From contig CAYVJG010000049.1 in NCBI GenBank assembly GCA_964451785.1, positions 1-17,028 on the forward strand: DNA of 17,028 nucleotides, given 5' to 3'. The notes beneath the pieces were generated by a model. The model was not told the origin of the DNA, did no database searches, and saw nothing but the letters and a program-made list of their open reading frames with translations. Shown here one piece after another: positions 1 through 7,031 of this stretch; the stretch's first letter is position 1, and every line of letters starts with the position of its first letter. Origin of the DNA: JAJYSO01 sp964451785. Its GTDB lineage: Bacteria > Bacteroidota > Bacteroidia > Flavobacteriales > Flavobacteriaceae. The translations under genes and the position numbers were made by a program.

Positions 1-62
1 TATAACGCAGAGATTTGTAATTTTAACAGGAAGATTGGTCCATTTTGAATGTCACATCCGTA
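1..62. other. Window-edge intergenic stretch
   Basis: This short non-coding segment lies just downstream of the thioesterase gene. I see no hairpin followed by a T run and no convincing reading frame, so no terminator can be assigned. The neighbouring gene lies outside the window. Confidence 0.4.
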
Positions 63-596
63 TTACTTCGCTTTCTCTTCTGCTGTAAAAAATATAGATT
101 TTAATTCAGTAGCTTTTGTCGGATCTAATTTGCCCGCCAACACTAAACTGAGTTGTTTGCGACGCAAGGCTGCCTCAAAGCGTTTTTGCTCAACTTCTGT
201 TTCTGGTTTAATAGGCGGAACTTCTACAGGCACTCCTTGGTCATTGACCGCTACAAAAGTATAAATGGCATCATTGGCCAATGTGCGATTACCACTTTCG
301 CGATCTTCAATCCACACATCAATGACCACTTCCATAGACGAACGAAATGCGCGAGATACTTTAGCCTCTAAGGTAATGACACTTCCTAAAGGAATAGGAC
401 GTTGAAAGGCCACATTATTAACCGACGCCGTAACAACCACACGCCTACTGTGACGTCGTGCGGCAATACTGGCTATACGATCCATTCGTGCCAAGAGTTC
501 ACCTCCAAACAAATTATTTATAGGATTAGTTTCGCCAGGCAGAATTAAATCTGTTGCGACTGCCATAGTTTCACTAGGGGTTCTTGCCTCCATCAT
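63..596 (-). CDS. Acyl-CoA thioesterase, hotdog fold (YciA/ACOT type)
   Basis: Predicted cytosolic enzyme of 177 residues that hydrolyses acyl-CoA to free fatty acid and CoA. The sequence shows the usual hotdog thioesterase pattern: a NPINNLFGGELLARMD stretch near residues 23-38 (the N-G-G segment preceding the hotdog helix), then TASVNNVAFQRPIPLGS around 56-72, and a second strand region ending in AIYTFVAVND. The length fits the single-hotdog YciA/ACOT family. The C-terminus (about 130-177) is charged and helical. The start is one of two adjacent ATG codons, 17 nt downstream of an exact TATCTTTG promoter box, so either Met could be used. It stands alone, 57 bp from the upstream SPOR gene on the same strand. 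Chain-length preference cannot be read from the sequence. Confidence 0.9.
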   Translation of the reverse strand: MMEARTPSETMAVATDLILPGETNPINNLFGGELLARMDRIASIAARRHSRRVVVTASVNNVAFQRPIPLGSVITLEAKVSRAFRSSMEVVIDVWIEDRESGNRTLANDAIYTFVAVNDQGVPVEVPPIKPETEVEQKRFEAALRRKQLSLVLAGKLDPTKATELKSIFFTAEEKAK

Positions 597-613
597 AGTA
601 GTTGATTTTTAGG

Positions 614-621
614 CAAAGATA
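614..621 (-). promoter_or_regulatory. Predicted -7 promoter box of the thioesterase gene
   Basis: On the minus strand this reads TATCTTTG, an exact match to the Bacteroidetes TAnnTTTG box. It ends 17 nt before the first ATG at 596. No TTG is found at the usual 17-23 bp upstream spacing, so only half of the promoter is supported. Confidence 0.5.
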
Positions 622-653
622 GGGTTTTTACGAGAAAGTATTTTGAAAAGCGC

Positions 654-1589
654 TTAGAGTTCTTTTACTAATAGCCAAGCTGAAGGATTGACTTTTGCCC
701 GAATTTTATACAACGCGTTAGTGGCGTCTCTACGATTGTCATAGCTATCGTAAATCACTTCGTGCAAGCCGTATTTATTTTTACCTATATACTTAGCGTG
801 ATAGCCTTTTGATTCGAGTTGTTCTAACTTCTCTTGGGCATTTTCTTGTTGACGAAAAGCGCCAGCTACCACATGATATTTACCGCGTTTTGCTTCTACA
901 TTAAAAACAATTTCAGGCAAAGGATCAGAAATCGCAAAAGTTGCTTTTTGGATTTGTGATTCTAATCGGCTATCAGCTTCTTGCTGTGCCGCTAAGTTGT
1001 GATCTACAATTTGATTGGAATACCAATTTGCCGTCAAAAATCCACTCAAGCCAACGGCTAAAAGTCCTACAGCAGCATACTTCAAAACTACTAAACGCGA
1101 TTTTGACTGTACTTTTTCAAACACGTTCTCTGCTGGCTTCACTTCTTCTGACACAGCTAAAACTTTTGTGCCACGCTCTAGTGTTTCTGCTTTAAAATGG
1201 GTCATCCCAAAGGCCTCCATCAAATAGTTGACCTCCCGATCAGGTTGAAATAGCATTTTGCCATCTTGCAGATAAAACAGGCCTATATTTTCGAGATTGA
1301 CCTTGTGATGATCTTCTAAGGTCTGCATCAAATTTTCTACAAACTCATAAACCTTTTTTAAGCTTTGTTCATATGAAAAGCCTTCTACTTTAGCGACATA
1401 ACCTGCCAGCACACCGTCATTTTTCTGCAATTGACGATTGAATGACAAGGTTTTCTTAGGCGGGTAAAAGGCGTCTGAATCTTCGTGAATCTGCGCTGGT
1501 TGACGTTGTGTCAAAAAAGCTCCAAACTCAGGAATAACTACGCATTCGTAGCGATATAATAAAGCTTGTATGTGATTTAGCATTTGCAT
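654..1589 (-). CDS. HU-CCDC81 and SPOR domain-containing membrane protein
   Basis: Protein of 311 residues with three parts. Residues 1 to about 130 resemble the tandem bacterial HU-CCDC81 domains: LLYRYECVVIPEFGAFL near 10-26 is the typical opening. A single membrane helix follows at about 168-188 (VVLKYAAVGLLAVGLSGFL). The C-terminus (about 236-311) is a SPOR domain, beginning KYHVVAGAF and containing the ENAQEKLEQLESKGYHAKYI stretch. SPOR domains bind septal, denuded peptidoglycan, so the SPOR part is expected in the periplasm and the HU-like part in the cytoplasm. This suggests a link between a cytoplasmic component and the cell wall, but the function of this Bacteroidetes architecture is not established. 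The ATG at 1589 lies 4 nt after a promoter box. A second ATG at 1583 gives an equally good N-terminus and may be the one used. Confidence 0.88.
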   Translation of the reverse strand: MQMLNHIQALLYRYECVVIPEFGAFLTQRQPAQIHEDSDAFYPPKKTLSFNRQLQKNDGVLAGYVAKVEGFSYEQSLKKVYEFVENLMQTLEDHHKVNLENIGLFYLQDGKMLFQPDREVNYLMEAFGMTHFKAETLERGTKVLAVSEEVKPAENVFEKVQSKSRLVVLKYAAVGLLAVGLSGFLTANWYSNQIVDHNLAAQQEADSRLESQIQKATFAISDPLPEIVFNVEAKRGKYHVVAGAFRQQENAQEKLEQLESKGYHAKYIGKNKYGLHEVIYDSYDNRRDATNALYKIRAKVNPSAWLLVKEL

Positions 1590-1593
1590 ATTA

Positions 1594-1627
1594 CAAATAT
1601 AATTAATTTTTTTTAATCCTTAACAAA
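1594..1627 (-). promoter_or_regulatory. Predicted promoter of the HU-CCDC81/SPOR gene
   Basis: The minus strand reads TTTG, 22 nt, then TATATTTG, matching both halves of the Bacteroidetes promoter (a -33 TTTG and a -7 TAnnTTTG). The -7 box ends only 4 nt before the ATG at 1589, so transcription should begin at or inside the start codon region. Confidence 0.65.
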
Positions 1628-1686
1628 GCAATTACAAACTTATTTGCGCACTTAAGAAATTCATCTGCTCAGAAAACCAAAAGCAA

Positions 1687-1716
1687 AGCCCCCTTGAAAC
1701 ATAAAATAAGAGGGCT
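1687..1716 (-). terminator. Terminator downstream of the outer-membrane protein gene
   Basis: A 9-bp hairpin (AGCCCTCTT / AAGGGGGCT on the minus strand, 12-nt loop) is followed by TTTGCTTTTGGTTTT. The one non-Watson-Crick position is a U-G wobble in the minus-strand RNA but a C-A mismatch in the plus-strand RNA, which supports minus-strand use. It begins 28 nt after the stop codon of the gene at 1745. Confidence 0.7.
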
Positions 1717-1744
1717 AGTGCGCTAAAACCTAAACAAGCACAAT

Positions 1745-2767
1745 TTACAAACTGCTAATCCTAAGCCCTATAGCTACCATGTGTTCGTCAATAGGGTTGT
1801 GCTTAAAAATAGGATTTAGTTCATATGAAATGTAAACGCTAATCCAGTCATAGCCAACATAAGCGCTTAATCCGTAAATAAAATTGTTGGTATTGAGGCC
1901 GTCAGTTCGTTTTTGCTTCTCGCGATGACCATCTTTAGTAAATTTCATTTTTTGAATCGTATTGAGGTTTAAGCCTAGATAACCGCCAATACCTAGCTTA
2001 AACCCGTCACTATCATCAGGGGTTAGTTCAAAATGAATGGGTGCTATTAAATTATCTTGACGAAATTTCATCTTTTTAAGGTGATGAGGAAATTCTTCTA
2101 AAACCGTTTCTTCTCCTTGGCGTACCAACCAGCGATTATCAGTAGGTTTTAAGCCGTTAAATTGGAATGCCAATCCATAATTGAGGCGCAAGAAACCGTT
2201 TTTCATCAACTTTGTACTGAATTGATAGCCGATCTGAAAATACCGACTCCCGCCTATTTTATAAGGTGAATCATTAAGCGATTGGCCTTTGCCTATAGCA
2301 TTGCTCAACCCAAAGCTAATCACTATACCTGAACTCGTGCGACTTGCCTTCTTAACATCTTCTATTTCAATAGAATCTGTTGCATTTTTATACAAAAATT
2401 CCATGTCGGAATAATATTCAACAACCCCATCATTCGCTTTATTTCTGCGTAGTAGATTGAGGTTTGCATCAATAATATCCAGTTGATCTTCAATGTTTTT
2501 AGCGCGTTTTTTTGCGGCAGATTTCTTGAGTACATCTGCTTGTTTTGCTGTAATTTTACCTGAAGCTAATTGTTTTTCAATTGCGACGACCTCTTTTTTT
2601 AATTCTGCCTTTTCATACAAAACAACATTGCTTTTTTGCACTTTTAACGCTGTGCTGTCTAAAGGCGTGTGCTTATCATTTACAAGTTTTATGATTTTGG
2701 TTTGTGCAGAAATAGAAGGGCCTACACTCATTAATACGGCAAAAATTGGGAGGATTAGTTTTTTCAT
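1745..2767 (-). CDS. Outer-membrane beta-barrel protein candidate
   Basis: Protein of 340 residues with a clear signal peptide: MKKLILPIFAVLMSV then a likely cleavage after SISA (residue 21). Residues about 45-110 are Lys/Glu/Ala-rich and probably a coiled coil (stretches such as AELKKEVVAIEKQLASGK). The C-terminal half has alternating hydrophobic/aromatic strands (RYFQIGYQFSTKLM, FLRLNYGLAFQFNG, FIYGLSAYVGYDWISVYISY) ending in HMVAIGLRISSL, as in small Bacteroidetes outer-membrane barrels. I recognise no specific family. The ATG at 2767 is preferred to an upstream TTG at 2779, because it gives a standard signal peptide. The gene lies downstream of an ECF sigma and putative anti-sigma pair on the same strand, separated by 210 bp containing an inverted repeat and a sequence motif shared with the sigma gene. 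It may therefore be a target of that sigma factor; that is inference. Confidence 0.75.
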   Translation of the reverse strand: MKKLILPIFAVLMSVGPSISAQTKIIKLVNDKHTPLDSTALKVQKSNVVLYEKAELKKEVVAIEKQLASGKITAKQADVLKKSAAKKRAKNIEDQLDIIDANLNLLRRNKANDGVVEYYSDMEFLYKNATDSIEIEDVKKASRTSSGIVISFGLSNAIGKGQSLNDSPYKIGGSRYFQIGYQFSTKLMKNGFLRLNYGLAFQFNGLKPTDNRWLVRQGEETVLEEFPHHLKKMKFRQDNLIAPIHFELTPDDSDGFKLGIGGYLGLNLNTIQKMKFTKDGHREKQKRTDGLNTNNFIYGLSAYVGYDWISVYISYELNPIFKHNPIDEHMVAIGLRISSL

Positions 2768-2825
2768 AATCTTATACAAGTTATAATTATTTTTTTAGTC
2801 CGATTTATAATATCTTTTGTAAGTA

Positions 2826-2903
2826 TAATACCGTGGGCCATAAATTACTAGTACAATGAGACAAAGTCGGAATTGGACTAGTTAATTTATCCATACGGTA
2901 TTA
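2826..2903. repeat. Long imperfect inverted repeat upstream of the outer-membrane gene
   Basis: Left arm 2826-2852 and right arm 2877-2903 pair over 22 positions in three blocks (TAATACCGT, ATAAATTA, CTAGT with their complements), interrupted by an asymmetric GGGCC/CCAT internal loop and one bulged base. The central loop is 24 nt. On the plus strand a T9 run follows it, but no plus-strand gene precedes it, so a terminator role is unlikely. It falls between the putative anti-sigma gene and the outer-membrane gene. It could be a structured mRNA leader, a protein binding site or the remains of a small palindromic element. Confidence 0.7.
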
Positions 2904-2912
2904 GTTTTTTTT

Positions 2913-2924
2913 TGAATATAGTAT
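2913..2924 (-). promoter_or_regulatory. Shared 12-base motif, copy 1 (outer-membrane gene)
   Basis: On the minus strand this reads ATACTATATTCA. The same 12 bases occur at 4369-4380 upstream of the ECF sigma gene, in the same orientation. It lies 145 nt before the ATG at 2767. It may be a promoter element for the ECF sigma factor. No second shared block is visible at -35 spacing, so this is tentative. Confidence 0.35.
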
Positions 2925-2977
2925 CTCCTGTCCTCTCGACGGAGAAGCCTATAGGGTAATGATTTACAAATGAGGAT

Positions 2978-3760
2978 TTAGTTTTTAAAATTCTCTACAA
3001 CATGCTTTTTAGCGCGTAGAAATGTTTGTTTTACAAATTCAACAACATATTGATCGGGTGAACTTTTCTTTTCTACCTTCGCGTTGTTTTCAGCCATTTG
3101 AAGTAACAAATCGGGATCAACTTGGTTTTCTTGATTGATTTCAATCGAATTGAGCAATGCATAAGCGCTAATTTGGGTGTCAGTGACATTAAAAATGCGT
3201 TCGCCCCGCACTTCAAATTGAGCCGTGCGCAATAACTGGTCTATTTCGCGATCTGTAACCTGAACAATCGTCTTGTTTATGCCGCTACTATCCGCCACTG
3301 CTATTGACTGGTTTTTATCATCCTTTAAACTCGTTGACGTATCTGTCTCCTCCAAATTTTCATGTTGTCCAAACGAAATTGTATGTTGGTTTTCAGCCGG
3401 TGCAAGTGTATGTTTTGCACGAGCAACTTCTTTTGTCAAAAGCTGTTTAGTGAAGTTTAAATCCGATTTAACAGGCATTTTGGTATGCTGTAGGTCAACA
3501 GGTATTATTTCTTGATGATTTAGCGCTGGCTGATTAACCAATTTATGAGAGCTCACCGGCGTTTTAATAAGCCATCCTGCCAGTAATAATCCCAACACAA
3601 AGCTTGCTGCTACACCGCTAATCCACCAATACTGTTTACGCGTTTTCTTTTTATCCGCTTCCAATTGTTGATCCAAACGGTGCCAAGCGGCCTGTGAAGG
3701 TTGAATCTGACGTTTTTTTAATCCGCGCTTAAACAATTCTTCTAAATGATCTCCTTTCAT
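2978..3760 (-). CDS. Putative membrane-anchored anti-sigma factor
   Basis: Protein of 260 residues translated directly after the ECF sigma factor: its ATG overlaps the sigma stop codon in ATGA, indicating translational coupling. It has a basic cytoplasmic N-terminus of about 43 residues (SQAAWHRLDQQLEADKKK near 22-39), one membrane helix at about 44-65, and a polar, probably periplasmic domain of about 195 residues. This layout, plus its position, suggests an anti-sigma factor that holds the sigma at the membrane. However, it has no cysteine at all and so lacks the HxxxCxxC zinc anti-sigma motif. I recognise no named domain, and sequence evidence for the function is only contextual. The acidic/polar segment at about 70-160 is likely disordered. 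Residues near 175-235 look helical. Confidence 0.65.
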   Translation of the reverse strand: MKGDHLEELFKRGLKKRQIQPSQAAWHRLDQQLEADKKKTRKQYWWISGVAASFVLGLLLAGWLIKTPVSSHKLVNQPALNHQEIIPVDLQHTKMPVKSDLNFTKQLLTKEVARAKHTLAPAENQHTISFGQHENLEETDTSTSLKDDKNQSIAVADSSGINKTIVQVTDREIDQLLRTAQFEVRGERIFNVTDTQISAYALLNSIEINQENQVDPDLLLQMAENNAKVEKKSSPDQYVVEFVKQTFLRAKKHVVENFKN

Positions 3761-4311
3761 AATCTACCCTCCTTTACGCTTAGTTGTTGTTGTAATAATT
3801 TTCTAGCTTTTGCCAATTGTGACTTAGATGTTCCTTCAGATATATGGAGCATTTCAGCTATTTCGCGATGTTTATAACCTTCAATTGTAAACATCACAAA
3901 CACCATTTTATAGCCTTCGGGAAGATTGTCGATTAAGTTTTGTAAATACGCTGTATCAGAATTTCTAACACTAGTGTTTTCAGTGTGCTCAAGTTGGTAA
4001 TCATTTTCTAAATCATCAGAAAAATCCAACTGCTTTTGACGCCTGATAAAATCAATAGCTTCTCTAATCATAATTCGACGTATCCACCCCTCAAAACTCC
4101 CTTGTTGCTTATAGGTTTTTAAATGTTTAAACACCTTAAAAAAACCTTGTATCATCACATCCTCTGCAAAATGTGCATCGCGAATGTAGAGTCGGCACAC
4201 CGATAGCATTTTAGGGGCATACCGATTATACAAGGCTTGCTGAGCAGCACGCTCTTGCTTAATTGCTTTTTTAATAAGCCGTTTATCGTTATGTAAAGAG
4301 ATGACTTTCAC
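3757..4311 (-). CDS. ECF-type RNA polymerase sigma-70 factor
   Basis: Sigma factor of 184 residues with only regions 2 and 4, as in group IV (ECF) sigma factors. Region 2 covers about residues 20-95, including RDAHFAEDVMIQGFFKVFKHL and the -10-recognising GSFEGWIRRIMIREAIDFIR. Region 4 covers about 125-180, with LPEGYKMVFVMFTIEGYKHREIA cut by a helix-turn-helix MLHISEGTSKSQLAKARKLL. The start codon is GTG at 4311: an in-frame TAA lies three codons upstream and the next in-frame Met is residue 35, inside region 2, so no other start works. It overlaps the putative anti-sigma gene by 4 bp. A 12-base motif 57 nt upstream recurs before the downstream outer-membrane gene, which would fit autoregulation. 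Confidence 0.93.
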   Translation of the reverse strand: MKVISLHNDKRLIKKAIKQERAAQQALYNRYAPKMLSVCRLYIRDAHFAEDVMIQGFFKVFKHLKTYKQQGSFEGWIRRIMIREAIDFIRRQKQLDFSDDLENDYQLEHTENTSVRNSDTAYLQNLIDNLPEGYKMVFVMFTIEGYKHREIAEMLHISEGTSKSQLAKARKLLQQQLSVKEGRL

Positions 4312-4368
4312 AAAGTTTTAATGCAGGGTTCTATTAGTAAAGACGAAATAATGATTAAAAAGGTTGCC

Positions 4369-4380
4369 TGAATATAGTAT
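4369..4380 (-). promoter_or_regulatory. Shared 12-base motif, copy 2 (ECF sigma gene)
   Basis: ATACTATATTCA on the minus strand, identical to 2913-2924 and 57 nt before the GTG start of the sigma gene. The TATATTCA part resembles TAnnTTTG at six of eight positions, so it could be either an ordinary weak promoter box or an ECF-specific element. The distance is reasonable for a promoter. Confidence 0.35.
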
Positions 4381-4603
4381 TTTTTCAAAAAAAAAGAATT
4401 AATCAAACTGTATTGTTTTCAAAATCAATCGTTTTTAAAGTTTTATGTAAAATACGATTCCTATTTTTATTAATACAGCATTCATAGGCTGAGTTAAAAA
4501 AAATCATATAACTTTACAAACATTTACAAATCTAGGGTACGAATTCAGCATAGTGAAATGTCATAAAGCGGTTATGGTTTTACAGAAATGGTTGAGAATT
4601 ATA

Positions 4604-4611
4604 TAGATTTG
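4604..4611 (+). promoter_or_regulatory. Predicted -7 box of the dCMP deaminase gene
   Basis: TAGATTTG is an exact match to TAnnTTTG and ends 22 nt before the ATG at 4634. No TTG occurs at the preferred spacing (the only nearby one, at 4592, is too close), so the -33 half is not supported. Confidence 0.5.
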
Positions 4612-4633
4612 CACAACATTTAATCAGTAGCTG

Positions 4634-5071
4634 ATGTCAACAGAAAATCAAAGACAATTAAAATTTGACAAAGCTTATTTGCGAATTGCTCGTGAATGGG
4701 GAAAATTATCCTATTGCAAGCGCAAGCAAGTGGGCGCCATCATCGTTAAAGACCGTATGATTATTTCAGATGGATTTAACGGCACGCCAACGGGCTTTGA
4801 AAACTTTTGTGAAGATGAAGAAGGATTGACAAAGTGGTATGTTTTACACGCTGAGGCCAATGCCATTCTCAAGGTAGCCGCCTCAACGCAATCTAGCCAG
4901 GATGCCACGCTTTATATCACCTATTCACCCTGCAGAGAATGCAGTAAATTAATTCATCAATCGGGTATTAAACGCGTAGTTTATCAAAACAATTACAAAG
5001 ATGATTCAGGGTTAATTTTTTTAGCCAAGGCCGGTGTAGAACTCGTACAAATTGAAGATATTTCTGATTGA
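4634..5071 (+). CDS. dCMP deaminase family protein
   Basis: Cytosolic zinc-dependent deaminase of 145 residues, expected to convert dCMP to dUMP for thymidylate synthesis. The cytidine/deoxycytidylate deaminase signature is complete: HAEANAIL with zinc ligand His72 and proton-shuttling Glu74, and SPCRECSK with zinc ligands Cys100 and Cys103. The N-terminal part contains VGAIIVKDRMIISDGFNGTP (residues 33-52), typical of dCMP deaminases, including the substrate-loop Asn-Gly. The family also includes ComEB-like proteins, and substrate preference is assumed. Translation starts at ATG 4634 and the stop codon overlaps the TTG start of the processing protease (TTGA), so the two are almost certainly co-expressed although they share no obvious pathway. 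Confidence 0.92.
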   Translation: MSTENQRQLKFDKAYLRIAREWGKLSYCKRKQVGAIIVKDRMIISDGFNGTPTGFENFCEDEEGLTKWYVLHAEANAILKVAASTQSSQDATLYITYSPCRECSKLIHQSGIKRVVYQNNYKDDSGLIFLAKAGVELVQIEDISD

Positions 5072-6684
5072 AAAGCCATTCTAAAAAATACTTGCCCTTA
5101 ATCATTGGTACGGCCTGCGCTGTTGGCGTACTCTTGGGAGGTTTAATAAACTTTTCTGGGGTATCTGGACATTTTTTGTCTAATCCAGACAAAGCTAAAC
5201 TCAGTCGATTAATTGATTACATCAACTATAAATATGTAGATAAGGTTAATACTGACAGTATAGTTGACGTTGCCATAAAGACTGTCTTAGGTCAGTTAGA
5301 CCCCCATTCTGTATATTTATCAGCCAATGAATTTGACAGAATAGCACAAGAGATGAACGGTGGCTTTGTAGGAATTGGTGTACATTTTTATAGACTAAAA
5401 GACACTATAGCTGTTATCCGACCGGTTTCTGGCGGACCAGCGGCAAAAGTTGATATCTTACCTGGCGATCGTATTTTATACGCAAATGAAATTCCTTTAT
5501 TCACCTCTACTATCACACAAGATTCAATTCAAAAGATACTACGAGGCGAAGTCGGCTCAACACTACAACTTAAAATCAAACGCCAGGGGCAATCCAACTT
5601 ATTGGTTAAAACCTTAACCCGAGAGCGCGTCCCTATAAAAAGTGTAACAGCAGCTTATATGCTAAACGACAGCCTGGGTTATGTCAAAATTCAACGCTTT
5701 TCAAAAACAACCTACAAAGAATTCAAAACAGCAATTGATAAGCTTAAGAATCAAGGAGCCAAAGAAATAACTTTGGATCTGCGAGACAATGGCGGCGGCT
5801 ATCTTGAAGAAGCCATTAAAGTAGCTGACGAATTTCTTCCGGAAGGGAAGCTTATCGTGTTTACCAAAAATAGAGAAAACAAAGTTCATAAAACCTTCGC
5901 TACTGATCAGGGTGATTTTGAACACACACGAGTTTACGTGCTCATCAATCAAAACACAGCTTCAGCCAGCGAAGTCATTGCCGGCGCTTTACAAGACAAC
6001 GATGTAGGCACTATTATAGGGCGGCGTTCGTACGGGAAAGGACTTGTACAACGCGAATTAAATTTGGGTGATGGCAGTGCGGTTAGGCTTACTGTGGCGC
6101 GTTATTATACCCCGACAGGTCGCTCTATTCAAGAACCCTATAAAAAAGAATCTAGAGCTGAATATTACCACAATCACATGAGGCGTTATGGCAATGGCGA
6201 GTTGACTAATCGCGATAGCATCCCGGTTAATGACAGTTTAAAATTTACCACGCCTAAAGGAAAGATTGTTTATGGCGGCGGCGGCATTATACCTGATATT
6301 TTTGTAGCTGAAGATATTAACTACAAAAAAGAAAGCCTTGATTATATGCTAAAAGGCGGAATGATGGACAAGTTTATCTTTGAAGTCATGGATAAAGATC
6401 GCAGCTATTACAATCACTTAACGCGCGCCGAGTTTAAAGCTGACAGCCCAGCTATAAAGCAGCTCGTCGATGATTACATGAGTTATTTAGAAGACTATAA
6501 GCTATCGTTTAAAACAAAAAACTATCAAAATCTTCTTGTCACCTACCTCAAAGCGACAATGGCTCATCAACTCTATGGCAATACGCTATATGCTGAAATT
6601 TTAGGGCAAGACGATCCTTGTATTCAAAAAGTAAAGGAGCTAGAGGCCCAAAAAACAGACGATAAGCCTACAGCAATAAATTAA
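5068..6684 (+). CDS. S41 family C-terminal processing peptidase
   Basis: Membrane-anchored periplasmic serine protease of 538 residues (CtpA/Prc family), which trims C-termini of exported proteins. Domains in order: an N-terminal membrane/signal helix (about 8-26); a helical lead-in with QLDPHSVYL; a PDZ domain (about 95-175, GGFVGIGVHF ... GGPAAKVDILPGDRIL); and the S41 catalytic core (about 190-365) with LDLRDNGGGYLEEA. The Ser/Lys dyad is Ser299 in NTASASE and Lys324 in RRSYGKG, 25 residues apart as in Tsp and plant CtpA. A helical C-terminal region of about 170 residues follows. The start is TTG at 5068: an in-frame stop lies immediately upstream and the first internal Met is near residue 96, inside the PDZ domain. 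The start overlaps the dCMP deaminase stop, implying translational coupling. Confidence 0.93.
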   Translation: MKSHSKKYLPLIIGTACAVGVLLGGLINFSGVSGHFLSNPDKAKLSRLIDYINYKYVDKVNTDSIVDVAIKTVLGQLDPHSVYLSANEFDRIAQEMNGGFVGIGVHFYRLKDTIAVIRPVSGGPAAKVDILPGDRILYANEIPLFTSTITQDSIQKILRGEVGSTLQLKIKRQGQSNLLVKTLTRERVPIKSVTAAYMLNDSLGYVKIQRFSKTTYKEFKTAIDKLKNQGAKEITLDLRDNGGGYLEEAIKVADEFLPEGKLIVFTKNRENKVHKTFATDQGDFEHTRVYVLINQNTASASEVIAGALQDNDVGTIIGRRSYGKGLVQRELNLGDGSAVRLTVARYYTPTGRSIQEPYKKESRAEYYHNHMRRYGNGELTNRDSIPVNDSLKFTTPKGKIVYGGGGIIPDIFVAEDINYKKESLDYMLKGGMMDKFIFEVMDKDRSYYNHLTRAEFKADSPAIKQLVDDYMSYLEDYKLSFKTKNYQNLLVTYLKATMAHQLYGNTLYAEILGQDDPCIQKVKELEAQKTDDKPTAIN

Positions 6685-6831
6685 TTTTAAGTTATTGGAT
6701 CCTATAAAAACAGGCATAAAAGTAACTCTTCTTATATATTAATCAAATTAAACCACTTAGTTAGACCAAGTGCAAGGGTGAGTAATCTTCAAGAAGAAGT
6801 AATCCAAACGCCGTATTCATTTAAGCAGCGT

Positions 6832-7029
6832 TTACTTATCGACTTTATTTTTAATTTTTCGGCTGGTGCGCAAGATTAACATCACGACAATCACACACAA
6901 GCTAGCTAAAACTCCTATGAGCGCACTTGTGCTTTTTTGGCTAGACAGATCACTAAAATCAATTTGAAATACATTAAAGACCAAAAGCCCTAAAGCTAAA
7001 ACAATCAGTACATAGATAAAATATTTCAT
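6832..7029 (-). CDS. Small two-helix membrane protein, unknown function
   Basis: A 65-residue protein with two hydrophobic helices (about 3-22 and 35-54), separated by a short polar loop FSDLSSQKSTS, and ending in a basic tail RTSRKIKNKVDK. The positive tail suggests that both termini are cytoplasmic. It starts 2 nt after the MarC stop codon, so it is very likely cotranscribed with it. I do not recognise a family. The consistent membrane pattern, tight spacing and good ATG support it as a real gene rather than chance. Confidence 0.7.
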   Translation of the reverse strand: MKYFIYVLIVLALGLLVFNVFQIDFSDLSSQKSTSALIGVLASLCVIVVMLILRTSRKIKNKVDK

Positions 7030-7031
7030 CG

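Larger units (their letters stand above)
4312..4633. other. Divergent intergenic region, sigma factor / dCMP deaminase
   Basis: These 322 bp separate two divergent genes and are very AT-rich. They hold a predicted promoter box for the dCMP deaminase (4604-4611) and the shared motif at 4369-4380. On the minus strand a further TAGATTTG occurs at 4527-4534, but it is about 215 nt from the sigma start and has no clear partner. No credible open reading frame or RNA gene was seen. Confidence 0.5.

Noticed and set aside
941..1227. Plus-strand frames inside the SPOR gene
   Set aside because: Antisense shadows of a gene with clear domains; no promoter or motif of their own.
2895..2911. Plus-strand terminator reading of the inverted repeat followed by a T9 run
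   Set aside because: No plus-strand gene precedes it; all genes within more than 1 kb are on the minus strand.
6722..6800. Possible pairing between CTTCTT and AAGAAGAAG in the gap after the protease gene
   Set aside because: Low-complexity match with an intervening loop of more than 50 nt; no clear terminator can be called for either convergent gene.
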